A stretch of 5,912 nt of DNA from Flavobacteriales bacterium UBA1958 (lineage in GTDB: Bacteria; Bacteroidota; Bacteroidia; Flavobacteriales_D; Sanyastnellaceae), in assembly GCA_002336675.1 (NCBI GenBank), contig DDEI01000034.1, positions 1 to 5,912 on the forward strand, written 5' to 3'. Every line of letters starts with the position of its first letter. Position 1 is the first letter of the stretch. The notes under the pieces were generated by a model that saw only the letters and a list, made by a program, of their open reading frames with translations, had not been told where the DNA came from and made no database searches. A program made the position numbers and the translations under genes. Shown here one piece after another: positions 1 to 5,912 of the stretch.

Positions 1-1917
1 GTTGGTCTTATCGATATCTGTACCAATAGGCATTTCGGCATACACGTTCAGGTAATTGGGTTCATTCTCTGGAAAGAAAAGAACTTTTGGAGGCATTACT
101 ACCATTAAAATGATAGAGAAAAACAAAAGTCCCATAGTTCCCCAGAACATCAGTGCTGAGTTCCATCCCTTAAGCGCCCAAGTCAGAAACTTCTCATAGA
201 GGTCTTCAAGCTTAGGAAGTAAGCCTCTTTGTATAAGCTCCGTTCCTCTCTCAAAGAAAAATGCATTTAACAGAACCAGGATAGAAGAGGCCAATAGCAA
301 TGTTCCAAACCACGTGAGCACAAAACTAAATAACACTCCTAAAACTGCCAGTACCAAAGCAATCAATGAAGCCTTTCTTTTGTCGATTTTCTTCTCATCT
401 ACTTTCATAAATACAGATGTAAACACCGGGTTTATAACCAATGCTACAAACAAAGAAGAGGAAAGAACTATGATAAGTGTAATAGGGAGAAACTTCATAA
501 ACTCACCCATAATTCCAGGCCATAAAACGAGCGGAAAGAATGCCGCTAGTGTAGTCGCTGTAGACGCTATAATAGGAAGCGCTACTTCACCTACACCCTG
601 CTTAGCCGCAGGAATAGGTTTCATGCCCTCGTCCATGAGTCGGTAGATATTCTCTACCACCACTATTCCGTTATCCACCAGCATTCCCAGCGCCATTACT
701 AGCGAGAAGAGCACCATCACGTTTAGCGTAAAGCCTATAAAATTTAGAATAGAAAATGACAGCAGCATGCTCAGCGGAATAGCTATCCCTACGAATATGG
801 CGTTTCTTAAACCCAAGAAGAATAGTAATACTCCCACGACTAACATCACCCCGAAAATGATGGAATTCACTAGCTCGTCCACCTGAGTTCTGGTCTGGTC
901 AGACTGGTCGTTTGTTACACTTACATTTATGTTTTCTGGTAAGTATGACTCCTTAGCGTTGGCTACTATCACTTGAATCTGGTCAGAAGCGGTAAGAAGG
1001 TTTTCTCCAGAACGCTTGAACACATCTAGCATCACTACAGACTGACTAAATTCTCGGGCGTAACTCTCTTTGTCTTTTTCCCTGAACCTCACCTCAGCTA
1101 TTTCATGAAGGTACACCACATCTTGATTTTCTCTTTTGATAATTACATTGGCAATTTCCTCGGGAGAGGTAAACCTTCCCTCTATTTTCACGGCTCTCCT
1201 AAAATCATCTTGGATGACGTCTCCACCACTAATCGTAAGATTCTCTTGTTGAATCGCTTGTGCTATATCATTAAAGGAAAGCTCTCTAGCGTTCATTTCT
1301 AGGGGATTTACCTCTATGCTGACCTCTTTGTCGGTAACGCCTCTAAGTTCCACCTTGTTTACTTCAGAAACTTTTTCTATTTCATCCTCTAACCGTTCTG
1401 CGTATTTCTCTAGCTCTTCTACAGAGTAGTTGCCAGATAAGTTTATGTTCATGACCGGAGCGAATTCCGACATGTTTGCCGCAAATATATTTGGGTCAGC
1501 TGGAAGATCTTTTGGGAAGTCAGGATCCGATTTTACCAGGTCTACCTTGTCTTTCACTTTTAGAAGCGCCTCATCTGGAGTCACACTAAAATCGAAAAGT
1601 ACTTTTATGCTAGAGAATCCTTCTACAGAAGTAGAACTGATATCATCAACTCCATCTATGCCGTTTAGCTCTTTTTCCAATGGAGAAGAGATTAATTTTT
1701 CTATCTCAGTAGGGGAGTTTCCGGGGTAAGGTGTATTTATATATATCTCTGGCATCACCACCTCTGGAAACGCTTCTTTAGGCAGTCCGCTATAAGCCAG
1801 CCAGCCGGCCAAAACTATAATAGCGGTTATCACATAGACCGTAGTTCTGTTGTCTATCGCGAGATTAGACAGCCCAAAAGTCTTTACTACAGATGATTTT
1901 TTTTCTTGATTTTCCAT
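1..1917 (-). CDS. RND efflux permease, AcrB/HAE type (partial, C-terminus beyond window)
   Basis: This is the inner-membrane proton/drug antiporter of a tripartite efflux pump. I translated it by hand: the frame is open from ATG at 1917 to position 1, giving 639 residues of an expected 1,000 or more. The start is fixed by an in-frame TGA two codons upstream, 20 bp after the adaptor's stop. Visible parts in order are a cytoplasmic N-terminus (1-25), TM1 (about 27-45), the first periplasmic porter region (about 46-345), TM2 to TM6 (about 350-500), two further hydrophobic helices (about 516-556), TM7 (about 589-608), and the start of the second periplasmic half (FFPENEPNYLNVYAEMPIGT). Family marks are YPGNSPTEIEKLISSPLE near 64-81, GFSSIKVLF near 100-108, and the TM4 signature LGMLVDNGIVVVENIYR near 410-426. 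The usual Asp-Asp pair of AcrB is Asp415-Asn416 here. The substrate is unknown. Heavy-metal (CzcA-type) export is less likely because the signature matches the multidrug branch better. Confidence 0.96.
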   Translation of the reverse strand, partial: MENQEKKSSVVKTFGLSNLAIDNRTTVYVITAIIVLAGWLAYSGLPKEAFPEVVMPEIYINTPYPGNSPTEIEKLISSPLEKELNGIDGVDDISSTSVEGFSSIKVLFDFSVTPDEALLKVKDKVDLVKSDPDFPKDLPADPNIFAANMSEFAPVMNINLSGNYSVEELEKYAERLEDEIEKVSEVNKVELRGVTDKEVSIEVNPLEMNARELSFNDIAQAIQQENLTISGGDVIQDDFRRAVKIEGRFTSPEEIANVIIKRENQDVVYLHEIAEVRFREKDKESYAREFSQSVVMLDVFKRSGENLLTASDQIQVIVANAKESYLPENINVSVTNDQSDQTRTQVDELVNSIIFGVMLVVGVLLFFLGLRNAIFVGIAIPLSMLLSFSILNFIGFTLNVMVLFSLVMALGMLVDNGIVVVENIYRLMDEGMKPIPAAKQGVGEVALPIIASTATTLAAFFPLVLWPGIMGEFMKFLPITLIIVLSSSLFVALVINPVFTSVFMKVDEKKIDKRKASLIALVLAVLGVLFSFVLTWFGTLLLASSILVLLNAFFFERGTELIQRGLLPKLEDLYEKFLTWALKGWNSALMFWGTMGLLFFSIILMVVMPPKVLFFPENEPNYLNVYAEMPIGTDIDKTN

Positions 1918-1937
1918 TTTTCAGAAGAGTTTTGGAA

Positions 1938-3068
1938 TTAATTCATCCTAATTTCTTTACCGTCTACTAGTTTTCTAGCTCCCTCGGTAACTATATTTTC
2001 CCCTCCGTTCAATCCCGAAAGAATCATGGTTTTTCCTCTGTACGTAATCCCTGGGTCAACTATCGTTTTCTTTACTAAGTGTTTAGTCCCTTCCTGCATG
2101 ATGCAATAAACAAATGATTTCCCATCTATATCCTGTAATATATTGGAAGAGGGAATCACAATAGCAGAATCAGCTTTAAAGTCGTTGATCTCTACCTCAG
2201 CCATTAAGTTGGGCCTTAAAAAATCAGCTTTCTGAGCGAACCCTACCTTGATTTCAAATGTTCTGTTGGCAGAGTTTATAGTCGCTCCTATATTTTTTAT
2301 ATTCCCTTGTAGCGTGTCCATTCCTTCTCCAAAGGAAATGCTCACAGAAGCATTTGGTTTCACTTTAACTAAATACTTTTCACTTACATCGGCCACTGCG
2401 TGTAGTTCGTTTAAGTCTACCACGCTCACAGCGGGAGACATCGGGCTTCCCATTTCTCCTATTTTAGGGTAAATCTTGTCTACTACTCCGCTAAACGGGG
2501 CTTTCAACACAGCCATAGACTGTTGTTTCCTGAGGGTAGTAATGCTTTTTTCCAATGACTCTTTTCTGCTTTTAGCTTCTATAAACTGCATTTCAGAACC
2601 TATGTTTTGGTTCCAAAGTCGCTCTTGTCTTTCAAACATTTCAGTAGCCAGAGATAAGCTTGTTTCTACTTCTGAAATATTACTCGCTATAATGTCATTA
2701 TCCAGAGCTAAAAGACTTTGTCCTGCACTTACTTGCTGTCCTTCTTTCACGTAAATGGCTTTTACGATTCCTTGCGTTTCCGGAAATAGCGTGGCGCTTT
2801 TATCGGACTCTACATTTCCCTGAACTTTAAAGTAATGGTTGAACTGTGCCCTCCCTACTAACGCAGAAGCTACTAAAGGAGCTTTCTTTAGGGTATCCAA
2901 TAGACCAATTTCAGTATTGATAGCTATGAGCAGTCCATTTATGGAATCTATGCTATTCTCGAAGTTCTCTTTTTTCTCAATGAGCTTTTTTAGAGAAGTC
3001 TCTGCTGGCGGTTGACATGCCACTAGGAATAGCGCAACGCTTAATGAGAGTATAATAGGGTTTTTCAT
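1938..3068 (-). CDS. RND efflux periplasmic adaptor (HlyD/AcrA-type membrane fusion lipoprotein)
   Basis: This 376-residue adaptor links the RND permease to the outer-membrane channel. It starts at ATG. The N-terminus is a lipoprotein signal with lipobox LVAC (Cys18), so the mature protein should be lipid-anchored. Residues about 25-62 (KKLIEKKENFENSIDSINGL onward) look like an amphipathic coiled coil before the core. The first half of the barrel-sandwich (lipoyl-like) domain is about 92-124, with GIVKAIYVKEGQQVSAGQSL. A short alpha-helical hairpin follows (about 125-185). The second half, LKAPFSGVVDKIYPKIGE, is at about 188-205. The beta-barrel covers about 220-295 and the membrane-proximal domain about 300-376, including IPSSNIL and GLNGGENIVTEGARKLVDGK. 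Length and domain order are normal for the family. It lies 19 bp after the channel gene and 20 bp before the permease gene, consistent with one transcript. No clear ribosome binding site is seen, as is usual in Bacteroidota. Confidence 0.96.
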   Translation of the reverse strand: MKNPIILSLSVALFLVACQPPAETSLKKLIEKKENFENSIDSINGLLIAINTEIGLLDTLKKAPLVASALVGRAQFNHYFKVQGNVESDKSATLFPETQGIVKAIYVKEGQQVSAGQSLLALDNDIIASNISEVETSLSLATEMFERQERLWNQNIGSEMQFIEAKSRKESLEKSITTLRKQQSMAVLKAPFSGVVDKIYPKIGEMGSPMSPAVSVVDLNELHAVADVSEKYLVKVKPNASVSISFGEGMDTLQGNIKNIGATINSANRTFEIKVGFAQKADFLRPNLMAEVEINDFKADSAIVIPSSNILQDIDGKSFVYCIMQEGTKHLVKKTIVDPGITYRGKTMILSGLNGGENIVTEGARKLVDGKEIRMN

Positions 3069-3087
3069 TTTATAATGGGTGTGAGGC

Positions 3088-4476
3088 TTAGTAATTATTC
3101 AAGGCTTTATTCAATGCGTTTGCACTGTTTAGCAAGCTTAATACTGCAGAAACATAAAAGCCCTGCGTTTCCAACAGTTGGTTTTTAGCTTGGGTGAGTT
3201 CGAAGCTGCTGCTTATTCCCTCATTATATTTAATCCGTGTTTTATCAAAAATTCGTTTCGCTAAATCCTTGGATTCTAAAGAAGTTTGGTAATTGTCTAC
3301 TGCGAAAATCATCTCGTTTCTGGTAGACTTCAACTCTAGTGCCGCCCCTTCTTTCGCTTGTTTGATGAATAGGTCCGCTCTCTCAGATTCTATTTTAGCC
3401 TGCTGTACTTTACTTCTTCTCATGCCGCTAGAAAAAACAGGAACATTTAAACTTAACCCCCAAACCGTGGTGGGAAACCAGCTTTGGTTGCCCTCGAAAA
3501 AATTAAACTCATTTCTCTGAGCAGACGTTTGGTAGTTAAAAAATCCCGACAATGAGGGTTGAAAAGCAGCCTTTTTCCTTCTTACGCTTAACTCCTGAAG
3601 CATTTTATTATTTAAAGCTATTCTATAGTCGATATCATTTTCAATATTGAATTCTGCCACCTCTAGCCCTTTATTTACTGCTGTATTCACCAAACTTTCT
3701 ATATCGCTAGTCAGCTTGATTTCGGAAGACTGAGAAATTCCCATTTGAAACTTTAGCACTTCATGCGCTATGGTTTTTTGGTTTCTAGCGTATTGAATTT
3801 GATTGGAAATGCTGCTCATAGATAATTCTAACTGCTCTACATCCTGCTCTTCCACGAATCCATTAGTATAGAGCGCTCTCGTATCACTTAGCGTTTTCTC
3901 TAGAATCGCTAAACTTTCTTGTAGGATTTTTACATTCTCCTCTGCCGCTAAGCACAAGTGATATGCGCCTGCTATTTGAACTTTAATTTCTTCCTCTGTT
4001 TTCTCTAGCTGAACATTGGTGAGTTCTCTAACTCCTCTTACCGCTTTTAACCCTATGAGGAATGTGCCGTCGTAGATGAGTTGACTTGCTGTTATTCCTA
4101 AGCTGGCTGTATATTCTGTTCCGAACTGCGCCTCTACGAAAGTAGCTTCTGGCTGAGGGTAATCTGTAGGAAGCACGCCAGTCTGAAGTAATGTTCCGAA
4201 TACTGCTGGAGATATGAAGTCTGGAATTACCTGAACCGGAATGTCTAAGAAATTCTGAAAAGACCCAGATGCATTAATCTGAGGAAGACCTTTGGCTTTG
4301 GTTTCTTTAATTTGTTCTTCTACTTTTTTAAAGTCGAGCTGAGCAGACTGCACAGCATATGCATTTTTAACGGCATAATCCTGGGCTTGTTTTAGAGTGA
4401 GTTGTTCCTGAGCGGATAGCGAAACAACGGCTAGTGTTAGTGCTATTGACAAAAAAACCTCAATTAGATTCTTCAC
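3088..4476 (-). CDS. TolC-family outer-membrane efflux channel
   Basis: This 462-residue protein is the outer-membrane exit duct of the pump, expected to work as a trimer. The start is GTG at 4476: no ATG lies upstream before the regulator's stop, and this start gives a good signal peptide (hydrophobic core about 5-20, likely cleavage after SLSA at residue 22). The mature protein begins with LTLKQAQDYAVKNAY, typical of the family. The internal duplication of TolC proteins is visible: RALYTNGFVEEQDVEQLE (about 200-217) and RIKYNEGISSSFELTQAKNQ (about 414-433) are equivalent helix turns in the two halves. Strand-like segments lie at about 67-135 and 305-350. The first barrel region has a long Pro/Phe-rich loop (about 77-118). 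Length is ordinary for the family. It follows the tetR gene by 15 bp, in the same reading frame, and precedes the adaptor by 19 bp. The partners encoded next to it make a drug-efflux role more likely than type I protein secretion, since no ABC transporter is present. Confidence 0.96.
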   Translation of the reverse strand: MKNLIEVFLSIALTLAVVSLSAQEQLTLKQAQDYAVKNAYAVQSAQLDFKKVEEQIKETKAKGLPQINASGSFQNFLDIPVQVIPDFISPAVFGTLLQTGVLPTDYPQPEATFVEAQFGTEYTASLGITASQLIYDGTFLIGLKAVRGVRELTNVQLEKTEEEIKVQIAGAYHLCLAAEENVKILQESLAILEKTLSDTRALYTNGFVEEQDVEQLELSMSSISNQIQYARNQKTIAHEVLKFQMGISQSSEIKLTSDIESLVNTAVNKGLEVAEFNIENDIDYRIALNNKMLQELSVRRKKAAFQPSLSGFFNYQTSAQRNEFNFFEGNQSWFPTTVWGLSLNVPVFSSGMRRSKVQQAKIESERADLFIKQAKEGAALELKSTRNEMIFAVDNYQTSLESKDLAKRIFDKTRIKYNEGISSSFELTQAKNQLLETQGFYVSAVLSLLNSANALNKALNNY

Positions 4477-4491
4477 TTGTTCTTCGTTTAA

Positions 4492-5100
4492 TTATGACTT
4501 ACTGTACTTTTCCTTTAGATACTCTATCCCTTTTTCACTCGCTATCCCCCTGATGTGGTATCTGAAGTATTCCTTGAACTTTTCAGAGAAAGAAATTCCC
4601 TCAATAGGCAGCTCTGTTTGATCCAAAATCACATCGGTGGAGTGAATGTAGATTTTAGCTATGATGTCTGCGTTTAGGTTTTTTCTATATAGGCCTTCTT
4701 TTAACCCTTTATTGAGGTTAGCCATCACACACTGATAAATATTATCGTGTCTGCTTTCTATCATATTCCGCGAGACTTCTGGGTGGTACTTCTCTAGGTC
4801 AAACATTACCGAAGGGTGTAAATTATTTAACAACCCGGTGACGTACTTCATGATTTCCATATTCTCGTCTATGGCATTCATGTTAAGCGCTTGAATCCCA
4901 GATATGGTTTGTTCTTCAGCGTCCTTCATTAGCTGAACACCCTTGCCCACTAAATCGTTTTTATCAGAAACATACTTGTACAGGGTTTTTTTAGAAATGC
5001 CCAGTTGACGGGAGATGTCATCCATGCTTACACTCTTTATTCCGAGTCTCATAAATACTCCTATCGCGGCTAAAACTATTTCTTTCTCTTTTTCTTCCAC
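4492..5100 (-). CDS. TetR/AcrR-family transcriptional regulator
   Basis: This 202-residue regulator is probably the autorepressor of the efflux operon. The N-terminal DNA-binding domain is clear: helix 1 at about 3-19 (IVLAAIGVFMRLG), then SVSMDDISRQLGISKKTLYKY at about 23-43, which contains the helix-turn-helix, followed by VSDKNDLV. The C-terminal part (about 55-202) is helical and is presumably the ligand-binding and dimer domain; it is too divergent in this family to predict an inducer. The start is GTG at 5100. An in-frame TAG lies four codons upstream with no ATG between, and the next ATG (residue 17) would cut into helix 1. It is the first gene of the operon, 15 bp ahead of the channel gene. 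A candidate operator and promoter lie directly upstream. Release by a pump substrate is the usual model for this family but is inference here. Confidence 0.95.
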   Translation of the reverse strand: MEEKEKEIVLAAIGVFMRLGIKSVSMDDISRQLGISKKTLYKYVSDKNDLVGKGVQLMKDAEEQTISGIQALNMNAIDENMEIMKYVTGLLNNLHPSVMFDLEKYHPEVSRNMIESRHDNIYQCVMANLNKGLKEGLYRKNLNADIIAKIYIHSTDVILDQTELPIEGISFSEKFKEYFRYHIRGIASEKGIEYLKEKYSKS

Positions 5101-5104
5101 GGCG

Positions 5105-5138
5105 CAAAACTAACTAAATCTCCCAAAGGAAACGAAAA
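5105..5138 (-). promoter_or_regulatory. Candidate Bacteroidota-type promoter for the efflux operon
   Basis: On the minus strand TAGTTTTG (5112-5105) matches the Bacteroidota -7 consensus TAnnTTTG exactly. A weak -33 candidate, TTTTCG (5138-5133), lies 20 nt upstream; it matches three of four bases of the TTTG consensus. The -7 element ends only 4 nt before the GTG of tetR, so transcription would begin at or next to the start codon, giving an almost leaderless message. This was the only TAnnTTTG match I found on the minus strand between 5101 and 5436. A promoter further upstream cannot be excluded. Confidence 0.5.
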
Positions 5139-5160
5139 CGAGTGTTAAATGTTTCCTGTG
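5124..5160. promoter_or_regulatory. Interrupted inverted repeat, candidate TetR operator
   Basis: The arms are CAAAGGAAAC (5124-5133) and GTTTCCTGTG (5151-5160). They pair at 9 of 10 positions, including an unbroken 7-bp core AGGAAAC/GTTTCCT, across a 17-nt spacer. The downstream arm lies between the candidate -33 and -7 elements, so a bound dimer would block RNA polymerase. TetR-family proteins usually bind inverted repeats just ahead of their own gene; some, such as QacR, cover operators of about this length. The symmetry and position are seen; binding is inferred. A tandem AAACGA pair (5130-5135, 5136-5141) lies inside the same stretch. Confidence 0.5.
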
Positions 5161-5436
5161 AGCCGGTTATTTCATGGGTGATGAGAAGAGGCGAACTTTT
5201 TTAGACTGTCTTTTAGGCGTTTATAGCTCCAATAGAAAAGTAAAACCCCCTTAGTTATGAAGATCTTGAAGAAGCTGAATTAAAGGTGGACATACTAACA
5301 GTAGGAATAGTTTTTTTATTTATTAATAATTAAGCGACTAATGTACCCTCAAGTATCCTAAACTTTTGGTAACTGCTTACTCTATAATAATATTCTTCTC
5401 TCCTCAACTGTCACGACGATTTCCTGATGAATTCAA

Positions 5437-5912
5437 TCATTTAATTAGATATAAATTCAATCCTAAGCCTATGTCAATTCTATTATATACAGACTGGAAA
5501 TTATCCTCTGAAAGCAAAGAGATATTGAATTCTGTGGTAATACGACCAAATCTTAAGTTTACTCCAGAACTAATTACCTTATAATCATTATTGCTTAATA
5601 GGTTTGAGAATATGTCATCTTGTAAATATGTCCCATGTCCATAAGATAATCTTAAGAACTCTCTCCAGGAATAGACAACGTGTATCTCTTTAAAATAAAC
5701 ACCTGAAGCATTCAAATTGTTGTATGAATAATCACTTAAGACACCATAATTAAACAGCACTCCGTATATATCGCCTCGAGCCCTATCTCTTCCTGAATTC
5801 GAGTTGCTATTATAACTCGAAGTAGGGACTTTCCTATATCCTAATAAAATAGAATACAATTTATTATCTAATGATATATCCGTTAAATTAAATATATTAT
5901 CTCCCTCTTCAA
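5437..5912 (-). CDS. Unrecognised protein, possible outer-membrane beta-barrel (partial, N-terminus beyond window)
   Basis: The minus-strand frame is open from the right edge of the window to TGA at 5437, giving 157 residues of the C-terminal end. The true start lies outside. A TTG at 5859 could be called as a start, but the frame continues upstream (EEGDNIFNLTDISLDNK), so I read the gene as truncated by the window. I do not recognise the family. The visible part has alternating polar and hydrophobic/aromatic residues typical of beta strands, for example KEIHVVYSWREFLRLSYGHG, SSGVNLRFGRITTEFNISLL and the final RIDIGLGLNLYLIK, with loops rich in Ser, Asn and Asp (SSYNSNSNSG). It ends in a strand-like segment, as many outer-membrane barrels do, although the last residue is Lys rather than an aromatic. 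GC is about 31% by hand count, lower than in the efflux genes. It points toward tetR, but the 336-bp gap and the promoter between them argue against a shared operon. Confidence 0.7.
   Translation of the reverse strand, partial: EEGDNIFNLTDISLDNKLYSILLGYRKVPTSSYNSNSNSGRDRARGDIYGVLFNYGVLSDYSYNNLNASGVYFKEIHVVYSWREFLRLSYGHGTYLQDDIFSNLLSNNDYKVISSGVNLRFGRITTEFNISLLSEDNFQSVYNRIDIGLGLNLYLIK

Larger units (their letters stand above)
5101..5436. other. Intergenic region between the beta-barrel-like gene and tetR
   Basis: These 336 bases hold no convincing gene on either strand; the longest ATG-started frames wholly inside it are tiny (26 codons at 5174-5254 and 8 codons at 5257-5283) and look like chance. 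The tetR-proximal 60 bases carry the candidate promoter and inverted repeat. Further out there is a short palindrome AGACTGTCT (5203-5211) and an AT-rich tract with TTATTAATAA near 5320-5329. I found no GC-rich hairpin followed by a T-run on the minus strand, so termination of the upstream gene is not explained by an obvious intrinsic terminator. Confidence 0.6.

Noticed and set aside
314..646. Plus-strand open frame of 110 codons
   Set aside because: It lies antisense within the permease gene, and its product has no recognisable domain. The minus-strand frame is a clear RND permease.
1105..1729. Two plus-strand open frames (1105-1302 and 1430-1729)
   Set aside because: Both are antisense to the conserved porter region of the permease, with no family resemblance.
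2248..2754. Plus-strand open frames at 2248-2472 and 2476-2754
   Set aside because: Both are shadows of the adaptor gene; hydrophobic and Cys/Ser-rich composition is an antisense artefact.
3293..3520. Plus-strand open frame of 75 codons
   Set aside because: It is antisense to the TolC-type channel gene and has no independent support.
5174..5283. Two tiny plus-strand frames in the intergenic region (26 codons at 5174-5254 and 8 codons at 5257-5283)
   Set aside because: They are too short, lack a convincing binding site or promoter, and show no known peptide features.
5285..5300. Small hairpin TACT-GTT-AGTA as a possible terminator of the upstream gene
   Set aside because: It has a four-base-pair AT-rich stem with no following T-run on the minus strand, so it is too weak to call.
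5366..5584. Plus-strand open frame of 72 codons, with a near -7 match AACTTTTG just upstream at 5361-5368
   Set aside because: Most of it is antisense to the barrel-like gene, the motif misses the conserved first T, no -33 element is seen, and the motif overlaps the proposed start.
1..5912. CRISPR arrays, tRNA or rRNA genes, insertion-sequence ends, riboswitches
   Set aside because: No spaced direct repeats, tRNA-like clover leaf, rRNA sequence, transposase or terminal inverted repeats were seen on either strand.

Overview
The window looks like chromosomal DNA from a member of the Bacteroidota, probably Flavobacteriia or a near relative. Four things point there: the gene set, a promoter element of the TAnnTTTG type ahead of the first gene, no clear Shine-Dalgarno sequences, and moderately low GC. 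The order-level guess is inference; Bacteroidota is well supported.

Positions 5100 down to 1 hold one tightly packed minus-strand operon for a tripartite RND efflux pump. Its order is a TetR-family regulator (5100-4492), a TolC-type outer-membrane channel (4476-3088), a lipoprotein periplasmic adaptor of the HlyD/AcrA type (3068-1938), and an AcrB/HAE-type RND permease (1917 to beyond position 1). The gaps are 15, 19 and 20 bp, so co-transcription is very likely. The permease takes substrate from the periplasm or inner membrane using the proton gradient, the adaptor bridges the periplasm, and the channel releases substrate outside. The regulator is best read as an autorepressor of the whole operon. 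The substrate cannot be told from the sequence. The permease is cut by the window edge after 639 residues, leaving out its second periplasmic half and TM8-12.

Positions 5101-5436 are intergenic. Next to tetR lie a Bacteroidota-type -7 element only 4 nt from the GTG start and a 37-bp interrupted inverted repeat that is a good operator candidate. No convincing terminator was found. Positions 5437-5912 carry the C-terminal part of an unrecognised minus-strand protein that looks like an outer-membrane beta-barrel. It is clearly more AT-rich than the operon (about 31% GC by hand count).

I see no evidence of a new defence, mobile or biosynthetic system. The pump operon is a known architecture. The points worth checking are the operator and promoter arrangement, the Asp-to-Asn change in the permease proton relay, the extra membrane hairpin in the permease, and the compositional break at the upstream gene.
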